From: CAVQEK01 sp964596645
GTDB lineage: Bacteria; Bacteroidota; Bacteroidia; Cytophagales; Cyclobacteriaceae
Direction: 5' to 3'
DNA length: 28,062 nt
Assembly (NCBI GenBank): GCA_964596645.1
Contig: CAZQVB010000050.1
Span: 1-28,062 of the forward strand
The notes beneath the pieces were generated by a model. It was not told the origin of the DNA. It did not search any database and worked only from the letters and a program-made list of their open reading frames with translations. The translations under genes and the position numbers were made by a program. Positions 1-7,303 of this stretch are shown here, one piece after another (position 1 is the first letter of the stretch; each line of letters begins with the position of its first letter).

Positions 1-45
1 AGGTGGGTCAGCTTACACTGAAATGGGTGGGTCAATATGGGGTGA
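1..45. mobile_element. Possible terminal repeats of an IS21-type insertion sequence
   Basis: The 9-base word GGTGGGTCA occurs at 2-10 and again at 26-34, in the same direction and 24 bases apart. The stretch between them contains a GAAAT word. Ends of IS21-family (istA/istB) elements in Bacteroidota, as I remember them, carry several direct copies of a TGGGTCA-type word. The interrupted reading frame of the toxin fragment begins just after this stretch (an in-frame stop lies at 43-45). I infer that an element entered from the left and cut the toxin gene. The transposase genes would lie outside the window, and the exact junction cannot be placed. Confidence 0.4.
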
Positions 46-360
46 TATATTCAATTAGGAAAATATTTGAATAATTCAAATACCGAATCTTATGGTACAC
101 TCGGTGCATTACAAAAAAAATATGGAGGTAATTTTTCCTTTGGTGGTGTTTTACAAGAATTCCATACTCATCCTGATGGCAAATTAGGTGCAACTCAATC
201 TGCACCCAATCTTTCACAAGACGTTACGTCTCTTCAAAATGATAAGCCGTTTATACCCAACGCAAGTTTTATTATTCTGTATAGAATTCAAGGCCAGAAG
301 AAGCCAGCGGAATATGACTATACCCATGAATATAGAGCTCCCACGAAAAAGAAAAGATAA
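46..360 (+). pseudogene. C-terminal JAB-like toxin tip of a truncated RHS/polymorphic toxin
   Basis: The open frame runs from the stop at 43-45 to the TAA at 358-360. A TTG at 67 is the first plausible start but is probably not a real one. The peptide contains QEFHTHPDG followed by APNLSQDV and an FIILYR strand. This resembles the metal-binding HxH...S...D signature of JAMM/JAB peptidases as used in JAB-like toxin domains at the end of polymorphic toxins. The spacing is looser than in classical JAMM enzymes. The large body that should precede such a tip is missing, and the sequence upstream looks like an insertion-sequence end, so I call it a beheaded fragment. The next gene starts 7 bases after the stop, as expected for a toxin/immunity pair. 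Composition is AT-rich. An independent small protein starting at TTG 67 is possible but less likely. Confidence 0.5.
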
Positions 361-367
361 CTGTGAA

Positions 368-823
368 ATGAAGAAATTACTAATTCTATTTATTGTATTC
401 ACTGCTTCAATATGTGGCGTTTACTCTCAGAGTAAAACTATTGAAGGACGGGTGATTTCTGACCAATTTGATATTTTGGCAGGAGTATCGATTATGATGA
501 ATGATACAGCAGAAGTTGGCAGAACAGATATTGATGGTTTTTTCCAAATAGATATCCCCGTTTCTGAGAAAAAAATATTGTTCAAGGGTGTTGGCATGGA
601 ACCAACAACCATAGAGCTAGTGGATGAATGTGATAAAATCGAGGTTGTAATAATGTTAAGCAGTACTTATGATTTTATAACTCCAAAACGTGCTGAGAGG
701 AAAAGAAAAAAAAGGTATAAGAAGCTTCCTGAGATACATAAACAAGCTTTCGAAAAAGGAATATTTGAAACCGAATGTGCTTGCTATAAACGTGAGTTTG
801 AACCCCTCTATACCTCAGATTAG
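368..823 (+). CDS. Small secreted carboxypeptidase-regulatory-like (CarboxypepD_reg-like) protein, possible immunity partner
   Basis: The protein has 151 residues. The start at 368 is chosen because it begins a clean signal peptide (MKKLLILFIVFTASICGVYS). A longer in-frame start at 188 would overlap the toxin fragment and bury that signal. After the signal comes an 80-residue beta-sandwich-like module: IEGRVISDQFDILAGVSIMM, a TDIDGFFQIDIP turn, then KKILFKGVGMEP. This is the pattern of carboxypeptidase D regulatory-like domains found on TonB-dependent receptors. The tail is rich in Lys/Arg (KRAERKRKKRYKKL) and contains two Cys (CAC). No receptor follows, so it is a stand-alone periplasmic or surface protein. 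Its position 7 bases behind the JAB-like toxin fragment suggests an immunity or carrier role. That is inference from order only. Confidence 0.6.
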   Translation: MKKLLILFIVFTASICGVYSQSKTIEGRVISDQFDILAGVSIMMNDTAEVGRTDIDGFFQIDIPVSEKKILFKGVGMEPTTIELVDECDKIEVVIMLSSTYDFITPKRAERKRKKRYKKLPEIHKQAFEKGIFETECACYKREFEPLYTSD

Positions 824-855
824 GAATGTTGAAAAAGTGACTGAAAGAAACGAAG

Positions 856-882
856 AGCCTTCGAGAAATCGAGGGCTTTTTT
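856..882 (+). terminator. Rho-independent terminator
   Basis: A 9-bp stem (AGCCTTCGA at 856-864 with TCGAGGGCT at 869-877, one G-T pair) closes a GAAA loop and is followed by six or more T. It ends the upstream plus-strand unit. The stop codon of the converging XRE gene lies inside the T run (881-883). Confidence 0.85.
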
Positions 883-1231
883 AATGAATAGCCTTAAACT
901 TCACATTGTTAATCATGGCATCCAGAGTGTAAAGAATATGCTCCTTGTCCTGTTTGCTAAACTTGGCAATATCATTCAACCGCTTCAACATCGAAGGGTC
1001 TTTGAGCAACTCTCTTTCTTCAGTCTCTCCGAGCAAGTAACCTACCGTAGTATCCAATACATCGGCCAGTCTTTTGACCACATCAATAGTTGGTTTTACT
1101 TCATCACGTTCATACTTACCAATGATAGAATGATAGGTATCAATTTGTTTGGCCAACTCTGTTTGCGAAAATCCTTTTTCGCTCCTACACTCCCTTAGTT
1201 TATTACCGAAAGACGCCATCTTCTGAAACAT
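881..1231 (-). CDS. XRE-family (HTH_3) transcriptional regulator
   Basis: The protein has 116 residues. The N-terminal half is a Cro/C1-type helix-turn-helix of about residues 9-65: GNKLRECRSEKGFSQTELAK, then YHSIIGKYERDEVKPTIDVV and ADVLDTTVGYLLGE. The tail (KQDKEHILYTLDAMINNVKF) is the short C-terminal helix typical of small Bacteroidota XRE repressors. Translation could start at 1231 (MFQK) or at 1219 (MASFGNKL); the sequence does not decide. A good Bacteroidota promoter box lies about 37 bases upstream. Targets are unknown; self-regulation and control of the neighbouring accessory genes are guesses. A relic of a similar tail lies at 1595-1702. Confidence 0.88.
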   Translation of the reverse strand: MFQKMASFGNKLRECRSEKGFSQTELAKQIDTYHSIIGKYERDEVKPTIDVVKRLADVLDTTVGYLLGETEERELLKDPSMLKRLNDIAKFSKQDKEHILYTLDAMINNVKFKAIH

Positions 1232-1267
1232 TTATGGGTTAAAAAGCCCGTTATAAGTCTGTATTTA

Positions 1268-1303
1268 CAAATATATGGACAAATAATGGTAGTTAAAAAC
1301 CAT
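1268..1303 (-). promoter_or_regulatory. Probable promoter of the XRE gene with a small dyad
   Basis: On the minus strand TATATTTG (1275-1268) matches the Bacteroidota -7 consensus TAnnTTTG. A T-rich TTTTT lies about 20 bases upstream in the -33 position. An inverted repeat ATGGT/ACCAT (1286-1290 and 1299-1303) covers that upstream box and could be an operator, though its arms are only 5 bases long. Confidence 0.45.
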
Positions 1304-1344
1304 AAATATTTTGCTCTTTGAAATACATCTTGTAGTTTTATCCC

Positions 1345-1500
1345 CCCAATGCCGCAAGTTTGAGCGTAGCGGTAACTTGTGGTTTTGCCGTTGCAAGTCT
1401 TCCGGTGCAGGCCTAGCGGGTAAGCGCGACTTGTGCCAGTCAATTAAGCTCAGACTGCTTGCACTGCCCTTAGGTTAAGCGGAGCGATCCTAAGACCTAC
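1345..1500. repeat. Cluster of three REP-like hairpins
   Basis: A GC-rich island sits in AT-rich DNA. Hairpin 1: CCGCAAGTT (1352-1360) with AACTTGTGG (1374-1382), one mismatch or G-T pair. Hairpin 2: GCAAGTC (1393-1399) with GACTTGTGC (1428-1436). Hairpin 3: CTTAGG (1469-1474) with CCTAAG (1489-1494), perfect. The loops of hairpins 1 and 3 share the pattern TTnAGCGnAGCGnT. Repeated imperfect palindromes with a related motif are typical of REP elements mobilised by RAYT transposases, and a RAYT relic lies 330 bases downstream. Confidence 0.5.
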
Positions 1501-1551
1501 AATAATAAAGGCATCTGCCCGGACTATCAATGAGTTGAGGAATAAGAAATG

Positions 1552-1587
1552 AAAAAAAGCTTTTGCAAGAGTCAGGGTTTCTTGCAA
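1552..1587 (-). terminator. Rho-independent terminator of the XRE-like relic
   Basis: Read on the minus strand, a perfect 8-bp stem (TTGCAAGA with TCTTGCAA, plus positions 1587-1580 and 1570-1563, 9-base loop) is followed by AAGC and seven T. It lies 8 bases beyond the stop of the 35-residue relic at 1595-1702. Confidence 0.7.
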
Positions 1588-1594
1588 TATTAAG

Positions 1595-1702
1595 CTAAGC
1601 ATCCTTTATCAGGTTGTTCAAAGTATAGAGTATAGGTTGTTTGTCATCGTCGAAAAGCTTTTGTAGTTCCCTGGCTGGTGCACGCGTGTCGCGTGTTTGC
1701 AT
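1595..1702 (-). pseudogene. C-terminal relic of a second XRE-type regulator
   Basis: A 35-codon frame starts at an ATG at 1702 and stops at 1595-1597. Its second half, KQPILYTLNNLIKDA, mirrors the tail of the intact XRE protein at 881-1231 (KEHILYTLDAMINNV). The helix-turn-helix part is absent. The first ten codons are made from the repeat at 1669-1696, so I infer that the original gene was cut by a REP-like insertion or a deletion. The relic keeps its own terminator. It might be translated as a tiny peptide but is unlikely to bind DNA. Confidence 0.55.
1669..1696 (-). repeat. REP-like repeat, copy A
   Basis: On the minus strand it reads GCGACACGCGTGCACCAGCC. This matches copy B (2020-2045) at 17 of 20 positions. 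It holds the perfect short hairpin CACGCG-TGT-CGCGTG on the plus strand (1681-1695). It forms the 5' part of the XRE-like relic frame. Confidence 0.5.
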
Positions 1703-1826
1703 GTAAGATCCATCCTTTTATAATTTAGAACGAATAGCTTGGTAGGTTAGAATTTTATAGTGTAAAAGCCATATTGCGTATGCCAACTGAAAAGTTCACT
1801 TTCAATTTGTTATGTTGGATGCAAGA

Positions 1827-1991
1827 GACGCAAATATAAGTTTCTGAACAAGAGGCCTATACTTTATCAGTTTTGCTACGGTGCATTGGAGTGCGGTAGA
1901 AGAAGGTTTTGTAAATGAACCATGGCATTGGAAGTATAGTAGCGCTTTAGATTGTGGTGGTGGAAAAGGATTTTGGAATAAACTATATTGA
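1827..1991 (+). pseudogene. Wrecked REP-associated tyrosine transposase (RAYT, Y1_Tnp/IS200-like)
   Basis: Two frames together read as the two ends of a Bacteroidota RAYT protein. An N-terminal piece reads RKYKFLNK, and after a frameshift near 1850 comes GLYFISFATVHW, the usual first beta strand of the Y1 transposase fold. The frame then jumps directly to SAVEEGFVNEPWHWKYSSAL, DCGGGKGFWNKLY and a stop at 1989-1991, which matches the usual C-terminus. The whole middle, with the HUH motif and catalytic Tyr, is missing. This fits a fossil with one frameshift and one large internal deletion. REP-like copy B follows 29 bases later, where RAYT genes normally carry their REPs. An open frame on the opposite strand (1802-2122) is only its shadow. 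Confidence 0.7.
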
Positions 1992-2019
1992 AGACTAAGG
2001 CGGTGACCAATGGGCACAT

Positions 2020-2045
2020 GCGACACGCGTACGCCAGCGGGGGGG
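2020..2045 (+). repeat. REP-like repeat, copy B, behind the RAYT relic
   Basis: GCGACACGCGTACGCCAGCG followed by a run of G. It includes the palindrome GCGTACGC. It shares GCGACACGCGT and CCAGC with copy A (1669-1696), and CGCCAGCGGG with the tandem copies at 7251-7292. Confidence 0.5.
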
Positions 2046-2330
2046 AATTCGCATACGTAAGCGTTAAATGCAAATATTTGTCGAGAAAGAGATTTTAGAT
2101 AATTCTCAATAATTCTATCCATTTATTAAAAAATATATATATTTTTATGGAAGGCATTTTTGTCTAAGGCATAGAAAGATTTCTTGTGAAGAAAGTTTTT
2201 TAAGTAAATTAATGTAAAAAATTTGAGTAGATCATTATAAGGTGATATAATGAAGAGTTTAATTAGACTTCAGGTGTTACTCATACAAAATGTCGTGACC
2301 AAGTGTATTATAAAGTAAAAATCTATATTT
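2046..2330. other. AT-rich gap before the RHS-like gene
   Basis: No gene or relic is recognisable here. It presumably carries the promoter and leader of the RHS-like gene, but no box convincing enough to name was seen. Confidence 0.4.
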
Positions 2331-5300
2331 ATGAGTATAAGATGTATAATTAAATTCTCACAGAGTATAATTATTTTAAACTTTCTAATTTTAGGACTTG
2401 GTCATTCATCATGGGGACAGGATATCGACGTTCTAAATAATGATTTACCTCTCATTTTACCACCTTCTCCTGATGCTATAAGTCTGGGTAAATATGGATT
2501 ACATCCAGTCAGTTATTATTCCGGATTGCCAGAAATAGTTATTCCCTTATATTCTATAGAATTGGATGGCTTTAGCTTGCCTATTACGTTAAGTTATCAC
2601 GCATCAGGAATAAAGGTGGAAGAAGAGGCAAGCTGGGTGGGTTTAGGTTGGGCATTAAATGCTGGTGGTTTAATTACAAAATCTATTATGGGATTGGATG
2701 ATGATGAGGATCGAACTGATAAGGAGATACCAATTAGAATTTTACCTATTAGGTTGCCTGATATTGTTAATGTCATGGGTGATAGGGCGAATTGTGATTC
2801 AGTGAAATTAAAAGACGACAGTACCGCTGGCGGGTATTCTGAAGATTTATACTTCAAAGATTTTGAACCAGATGTATATTACTATAATTTCAGTGGTCAT
2901 TCTGGAAGTTTTATTTTAAATGAGGAGGATAAACCTATCCTTTCGAAGGATTATAAAATTAATATAGAGCGTAAAAATGGTTGGACTGTTACTACGGATG
3001 ACGGTACTGAATTTTTATTTAGCGATACAGAGCAAACTGAAAATAGAATGAGGTTATCCAGCGGTGAATATCCTAATGAAGCTGACTACAATTATTCAAA
3101 TTATCTGTCAAGAATTACAACGGCCAGGGGTGACACAATAAAGTTTGAATATGATATTGTAGATAGTTTGCGGGTAGAGACATTGGATAAATTATCAACG
3201 ACTACCTATGAATTAATTGATGAAACTGTTAATTGTCACATAGAAGGATCGTCTATGACTATAAGAGAATATATTAGAAAGCTATATTTGAAGAAAATAT
3301 CATTTAATAATGGTTTTATTCTTTTTGAAAGATTCCAAAAGTCTAGGGAGGATTTAAAGAACGCGCAGGCACTTAGTATGATAAGTATATACCGAAGGCA
3401 CTCGAATGGTTCTTTTATTTTATTTAAAGATATTAATTTATCTTATGGATATTTCAATAACAGTAAGGATGACAATGAATACCGATGGAAGAGACTTCGA
3501 TTAGATAATATAAGAATAAAAAATAGTGATGGGGATTTACATCCGCCTTTTGTTTTCAGTTATAATCCAAAAGATCTTCCAATGAAGAGCTCCATATATA
3601 CCGATCATTGGGGTTATTATAGTTCTTGGTCAATGGGAGGTCATGTAAGAACATCTTACGAAAATAAATTTTATTCTGGAAGTTATAAAGAAACTCATCC
3701 AACGGATGTGATGGCTGGAATGCTTATGAAAATCCAATATCCTACAGGAGGCTATACCAAATTCGAATATGAAAGTCACGATTATCCAAGTGCTGTACCA
3801 TTAGCTTTAATGAATGATGAGTATGAAACGAAAATGGCCGTAATAGAGAGGAATAATTATTGTGAAGATCTTTGTGAAGAGCCTGAACAGCGTCAAGAAT
3901 CAGACCTTTTTTTGATCGAAGGAGAAGAGGAATTTACCCAGGTTAGCTTGGAATACGAGTTGAGTTGCCAGTCTTGTGAAATTAGACCTCCTTGTCATGA
4001 TAAATATAATTATCAGCCTAATCAAGAGATCAATAATGTTTATGCTTCAATGGTAGAGGTGGATCCTATAACTGAAGAAATATTAAATTATGTTGCACAT
4101 TTTAAATATAGAATTGACTGGAGCTCTTTTAAACCCACCAAAGGTAATGTTGATGTTGGTGTCCACCCCGGAAGGCATTATAAATTAATTACATATGCAA
4201 AGGAGGGTCATTGTAGTGATGTGAGAATAAATGCCAAATGGAAAAATACGTCCATTTTTACAAATGAATTAGGCGGGTATAACTACACAAAGTTAGCAGG
4301 TGGTGTTAGAATTAAAAAGATTACAGATAATGATGGAAATAAGGACACAAGATCCAGATCTTTTAGGTATGGATATTTTGATGCCGAGAATAATTATCAT
4401 AGTTATGGTCAACTACACGTTCCCTATTTATATACCAAACTGTTTTTAGGGAGAGAGTTTGTTTTCGAAATGGCTAGTGAGACTTTTGATCCATGTGATT
4501 TGGATAATCAACTTGTTTGCTGGCAATTAATGAGAATGACGAGGTCGCAATATCCTATGTCCATATCCCCATCTGGCTCAACGGTGGGATATACGAAAGT
4601 TGAAATTAATGAAAATGATTCTCAAGAGAGCGGTAAAACAATACATGAGTATATAAATTGGCCTACATATTTTCCTGAACCAGATGAGGAAGAACCATTT
4701 CATCCATATTTTAAAGAGGTTATTCCATCAAGCAGTAATGGGTTATTGAACAGAGTTACTATTTATCAATTTGATATTGATAAGTATATTAAAGTCAAAG
4801 AAACAGTTTTTAAATATATACAGTTAGTTAATGATTGGTATCCTGGGTTAAAGATATTTAAATATAATCCTTGTAGAAGTTATGCTGCTTTTTGTTTTTT
4901 TGATATGTATTTTTCTTATTCGGCTATGAACAGTTCATTATTTAGACAATCGTCTATCACTGAAAATATATATGTTAATAACATTTCGGCATTTTCGACT
5001 AAAAAGGAATTTCAATATGAAAATAGTCCAAAACACTATCAAATTGTGCAGGAGAAAGAATTAAAAAGTGATGGTTCTATATTTACAACTAATTATAAAT
5101 ATCCATTGGACTTTACAGAGGATTATTTAGGAAGCAATTTATTGAAAGAAAATCATATTCATAATAAACCAATAGAAATTGAGAGTAATCTATATCGAAA
5201 TGATTCTACTGTCAATTTATTAAGAAAGAATGTATTGTATTCAGGATTTGGAAAATACGTTTTGCCAAGTCGGGTAGTTCATTATTATGAAAATAATGTG

Positions 5301-5732
5301 GACCGTAAGAGTATTGTTAATTATAAGTATTCTCAAGCAACTGGCAAGTTACTATCTATGCAGAAGGATAGTGATAAAGTTTTAAGTTTTATCTTTGGCT
5401 ATGATAATCAATATCCAATAACGCAAATAGAAAACGCCGCCTATTCTGAAGTAGAGGCCGCATTAGGAAGTGAATTTATTTTAGAGGGACCCGGCGGTAA
5501 TACACTCAGTACTAATCAAATCAACTCTCTCAAGACTGCTTTGCCTAATGCTCTTGTCACCACCTACACCTACGAACCCCTCATCGGCATGACCTCCCAA
5601 ACCGACCCAAATGGACGCACCACCGTTTACGAATACGATGGGTTTGGCAGGCTGAAAGCTGTAAAGCAACAAGGTGCTAGTGATCCTGAAGCTGAAATGG
5701 TTAAAACCTATGAATACAATTATCAAAAATAG
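2331..5732 (+). CDS. Large secreted RHS/YD-repeat family protein without a toxin tip
   Basis: The protein has 1133 residues and a signal peptide of about 29 residues. The N-terminal part (LPPSPDAISLGKYGLHPVSY, then YSGLPEIVIPLYSIELDGFS, SLPITLSYHASGIKV and ASWVGLGWALNAGG) is the conserved opening of Bacteroidota secreted RHS proteins. A long beta-rich body with many tyrosine-rich turns follows (PTGGYTKFEYESHDYP; GGVRIKKITDNDGN). YD-type repeats appear near the end: LVTTYTYEPLIGMTSQTDPN, GRTTVYEYDGFGRLKAVKQQ. It stops at KTYEYNYQK. There is no RHS core motif and no variable toxin domain, so it is either a stand-alone shell or scaffold protein or the front half of a larger split system. The gene is much more AT-rich than the genes to its right, except for its last roughly 200 bases. 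The next gene starts 29 bases later and is probably cotranscribed. Confidence 0.82.
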   Translation: MSIRCIIKFSQSIIILNFLILGLGHSSWGQDIDVLNNDLPLILPPSPDAISLGKYGLHPVSYYSGLPEIVIPLYSIELDGFSLPITLSYHASGIKVEEEASWVGLGWALNAGGLITKSIMGLDDDEDRTDKEIPIRILPIRLPDIVNVMGDRANCDSVKLKDDSTAGGYSEDLYFKDFEPDVYYYNFSGHSGSFILNEEDKPILSKDYKINIERKNGWTVTTDDGTEFLFSDTEQTENRMRLSSGEYPNEADYNYSNYLSRITTARGDTIKFEYDIVDSLRVETLDKLSTTTYELIDETVNCHIEGSSMTIREYIRKLYLKKISFNNGFILFERFQKSREDLKNAQALSMISIYRRHSNGSFILFKDINLSYGYFNNSKDDNEYRWKRLRLDNIRIKNSDGDLHPPFVFSYNPKDLPMKSSIYTDHWGYYSSWSMGGHVRTSYENKFYSGSYKETHPTDVMAGMLMKIQYPTGGYTKFEYESHDYPSAVPLALMNDEYETKMAVIERNNYCEDLCEEPEQRQESDLFLIEGEEEFTQVSLEYELSCQSCEIRPPCHDKYNYQPNQEINNVYASMVEVDPITEEILNYVAHFKYRIDWSSFKPTKGNVDVGVHPGRHYKLITYAKEGHCSDVRINAKWKNTSIFTNELGGYNYTKLAGGVRIKKITDNDGNKDTRSRSFRYGYFDAENNYHSYGQLHVPYLYTKLFLGREFVFEMASETFDPCDLDNQLVCWQLMRMTRSQYPMSISPSGSTVGYTKVEINENDSQESGKTIHEYINWPTYFPEPDEEEPFHPYFKEVIPSSSNGLLNRVTIYQFDIDKYIKVKETVFKYIQLVNDWYPGLKIFKYNPCRSYAAFCFFDMYFSYSAMNSSLFRQSSITENIYVNNISAFSTKKEFQYENSPKHYQIVQEKELKSDGSIFTTNYKYPLDFTEDYLGSNLLKENHIHNKPIEIESNLYRNDSTVNLLRKNVLYSGFGKYVLPSRVVHYYENNVDRKSIVNYKYSQATGKLLSMQKDSDKVLSFIFGYDNQYPITQIENAAYSEVEAALGSEFILEGPGGNTLSTNQINSLKTALPNALVTTYTYEPLIGMTSQTDPNGRTTVYEYDGFGRLKAVKQQGASDPEAEMVKTYEYNYQK

Positions 5733-5761
5733 CTTAGGGTATTTCTGATCGAAAACTGAAT

Positions 5762-7219
5762 ATGAACCGATTACGACTGGAAATATTTTATTTTTATCCT
5801 CTTCTGGCGGTTTCAATTGGTTATGCACTTCCTGCAAACGCACAATCTTCCCTTAAAGAGATTGTGACCAAGCAAATACAAGTAGATCTTTCGAATAAAT
5901 TTGATGACCCTTCTGCTGCCTCTGTAGAAGATTTACAAAAAATACTCACTGACAGTATTCAAACACTGGAACGGTTGAAAAAGAATCTGCATAGAAGAAT
6001 AAAACGTGATCTAAAAAAATTCCCTGCTTTTGATGAATTGAAAATAGAGCAGGGTAATTGGTTGGGTTTTAGCAACTACTACAAGCAGTATAGTGCGCTG
6101 TTCGAGACGGAACGTGAATTGAAAACAGTAAAAGAATCACTTGAGAAACTACCGCAGGAGTTGGTACTTCAAGATGCCGAATTGGCTGAGCTGATAGATT
6201 CAGCGCAGCAACTGCGCCCTTTTGTTGGTCACGCACAAGGGTTGGCAGATTCTTTACATTTTGATGATGAGTTTTCTATACAAAAGCTTTCTGAACTCAC
6301 TTCTTCCACGCAAAGTAGTGTGGAAAAGATGGGTGGTCTGCAAGAGTTTAACAAATCACTTTCAAACCTCAATGTCCACCTCGGAGAATGGCATCAAGTA
6401 CAGTCCCAAGTAGAAATATTACAGTCGGCTACCTGGGAAGATATGGAACAATGGCTTGAGCAACAGGCCAATAGTCAAGAGGCAATTTCACATTTTAACA
6501 AGGAGGCGGCAAAACTGGCCAAGCTGGAGGACGACTACCGCCGGCAGGTGGAGGAGCAACGTAAACGGCTGGCTATGAAGGAAGATATAATAAACCTGGA
6601 CAAGGCAAGCATGAGCGGAGCCATGAAAGAGCAGGCACAAAAACTAATGGCCGCAGGTGGAGATAATGATATAAAGAGCACGGCACTTTCGGCGCTGTCA
6701 AACGGTGCATTAGAGATTGCCTCTATCCAGGATGTGCCCCGTCAACCCGATTATTCATTGAAGGGTAAGCCATTGGGCAAGAGACTGATTCTGGGTGGCT
6801 ACCTGCAACTGGAGCCGGGCGAGCCCTACAGCCTCGACCTGTCGCCGCAGATGGCCTACCGGCTTGATAAGCGCTATTTACTAGGCTTTGGTGTCACCTA
6901 CAGGCTTCGCCTGGAGAAACAATTCTGGGAGAAAGAAGATGCTGTGTACGGTGGCCGACTATATAGCCAATACTTTTGGCGAAATTGGGTAAGTCATGCA
7001 GAATGGGAGCGCCTAAGCACACAACTCCCAACCACACAGGCTGATGTAATGGAGCGTAAAACGGTAGATGGTGCCTATGCAGGAATTGGCCGAAACATAC
7101 AATTGAATGCGGCACTGCAGGGGCAAGTCCTGGTGTTGTATAATTTTTTACATGAAGAAGCCTCCACGCCAAATAATAGTCCATTCGTGTTTCGTTTCGG
7201 AATTTTCCTGGTTAAGTAG
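5762..7219 (+). CDS. Secreted coiled-coil protein with predicted C-terminal outer-membrane beta-barrel; unknown function
   Basis: The protein has 485 residues; no named family was recognised. A signal peptide ends near residue 28 (LPANAQ). Residues of about 50-330 are charged and helical with Leu/Glu/Lys heptad-like spacing (QKILTDSIQTLERLKKNLHR; DYRRQVEEQRKRLAMKEDII), indicating coiled coils. From about residue 340 the pattern changes to alternating beta strands: GKRLILGGYLQLEP, YLLGFGVTYRLRLEKQFWEK, and a final FVFRFGIFLVK. That suggests a small beta-barrel in the outer membrane with the coiled coil in the periplasm. It follows the RHS-like gene by 29 bases, so the two may be an operon and might form a surface display or export pair; this is inference. 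The gene becomes more GC-rich towards its 3' end. REP-like repeats begin 13 bases after its stop. Confidence 0.72.
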   Translation: MNRLRLEIFYFYPLLAVSIGYALPANAQSSLKEIVTKQIQVDLSNKFDDPSAASVEDLQKILTDSIQTLERLKKNLHRRIKRDLKKFPAFDELKIEQGNWLGFSNYYKQYSALFETERELKTVKESLEKLPQELVLQDAELAELIDSAQQLRPFVGHAQGLADSLHFDDEFSIQKLSELTSSTQSSVEKMGGLQEFNKSLSNLNVHLGEWHQVQSQVEILQSATWEDMEQWLEQQANSQEAISHFNKEAAKLAKLEDDYRRQVEEQRKRLAMKEDIINLDKASMSGAMKEQAQKLMAAGGDNDIKSTALSALSNGALEIASIQDVPRQPDYSLKGKPLGKRLILGGYLQLEPGEPYSLDLSPQMAYRLDKRYLLGFGVTYRLRLEKQFWEKEDAVYGGRLYSQYFWRNWVSHAEWERLSTQLPTTQADVMERKTVDGAYAGIGRNIQLNAALQGQVLVLYNFLHEEASTPNNSPFVFRFGIFLVK

Positions 7220-7232
7220 ACAATCGCAACAA

Positions 7233-7292
7233 GGCACGCGTTACGCTAGCGCTAAACGCGCGCCAGCGGGAGCTAAACGTGCGCCAGCGGGG
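7233..7292 (+). repeat. REP-like hairpin and 21-base tandem repeat
   Basis: GGCACGCGTTACGC (7233-7246) and GCTAAACGCGCGCC (7251-7264) form an imperfect hairpin around TAGC; 11 of 14 positions pair. The right arm also starts a 21-base unit repeated twice in tandem (7251-7271 and 7272-7292) with two differences. The unit shares CGCCAGCGGG with the repeat behind the RAYT relic at 2020-2045. Confidence 0.6.
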
Positions 7293-7303
7293 ATCCCTGG
7301 ATA

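Noticed and set aside
1802..2122. A 106-residue open frame on the minus strand
   Set aside because: It is the antisense of the RAYT relic and REP copy B; the plus strand carries the recognisable transposase pieces.
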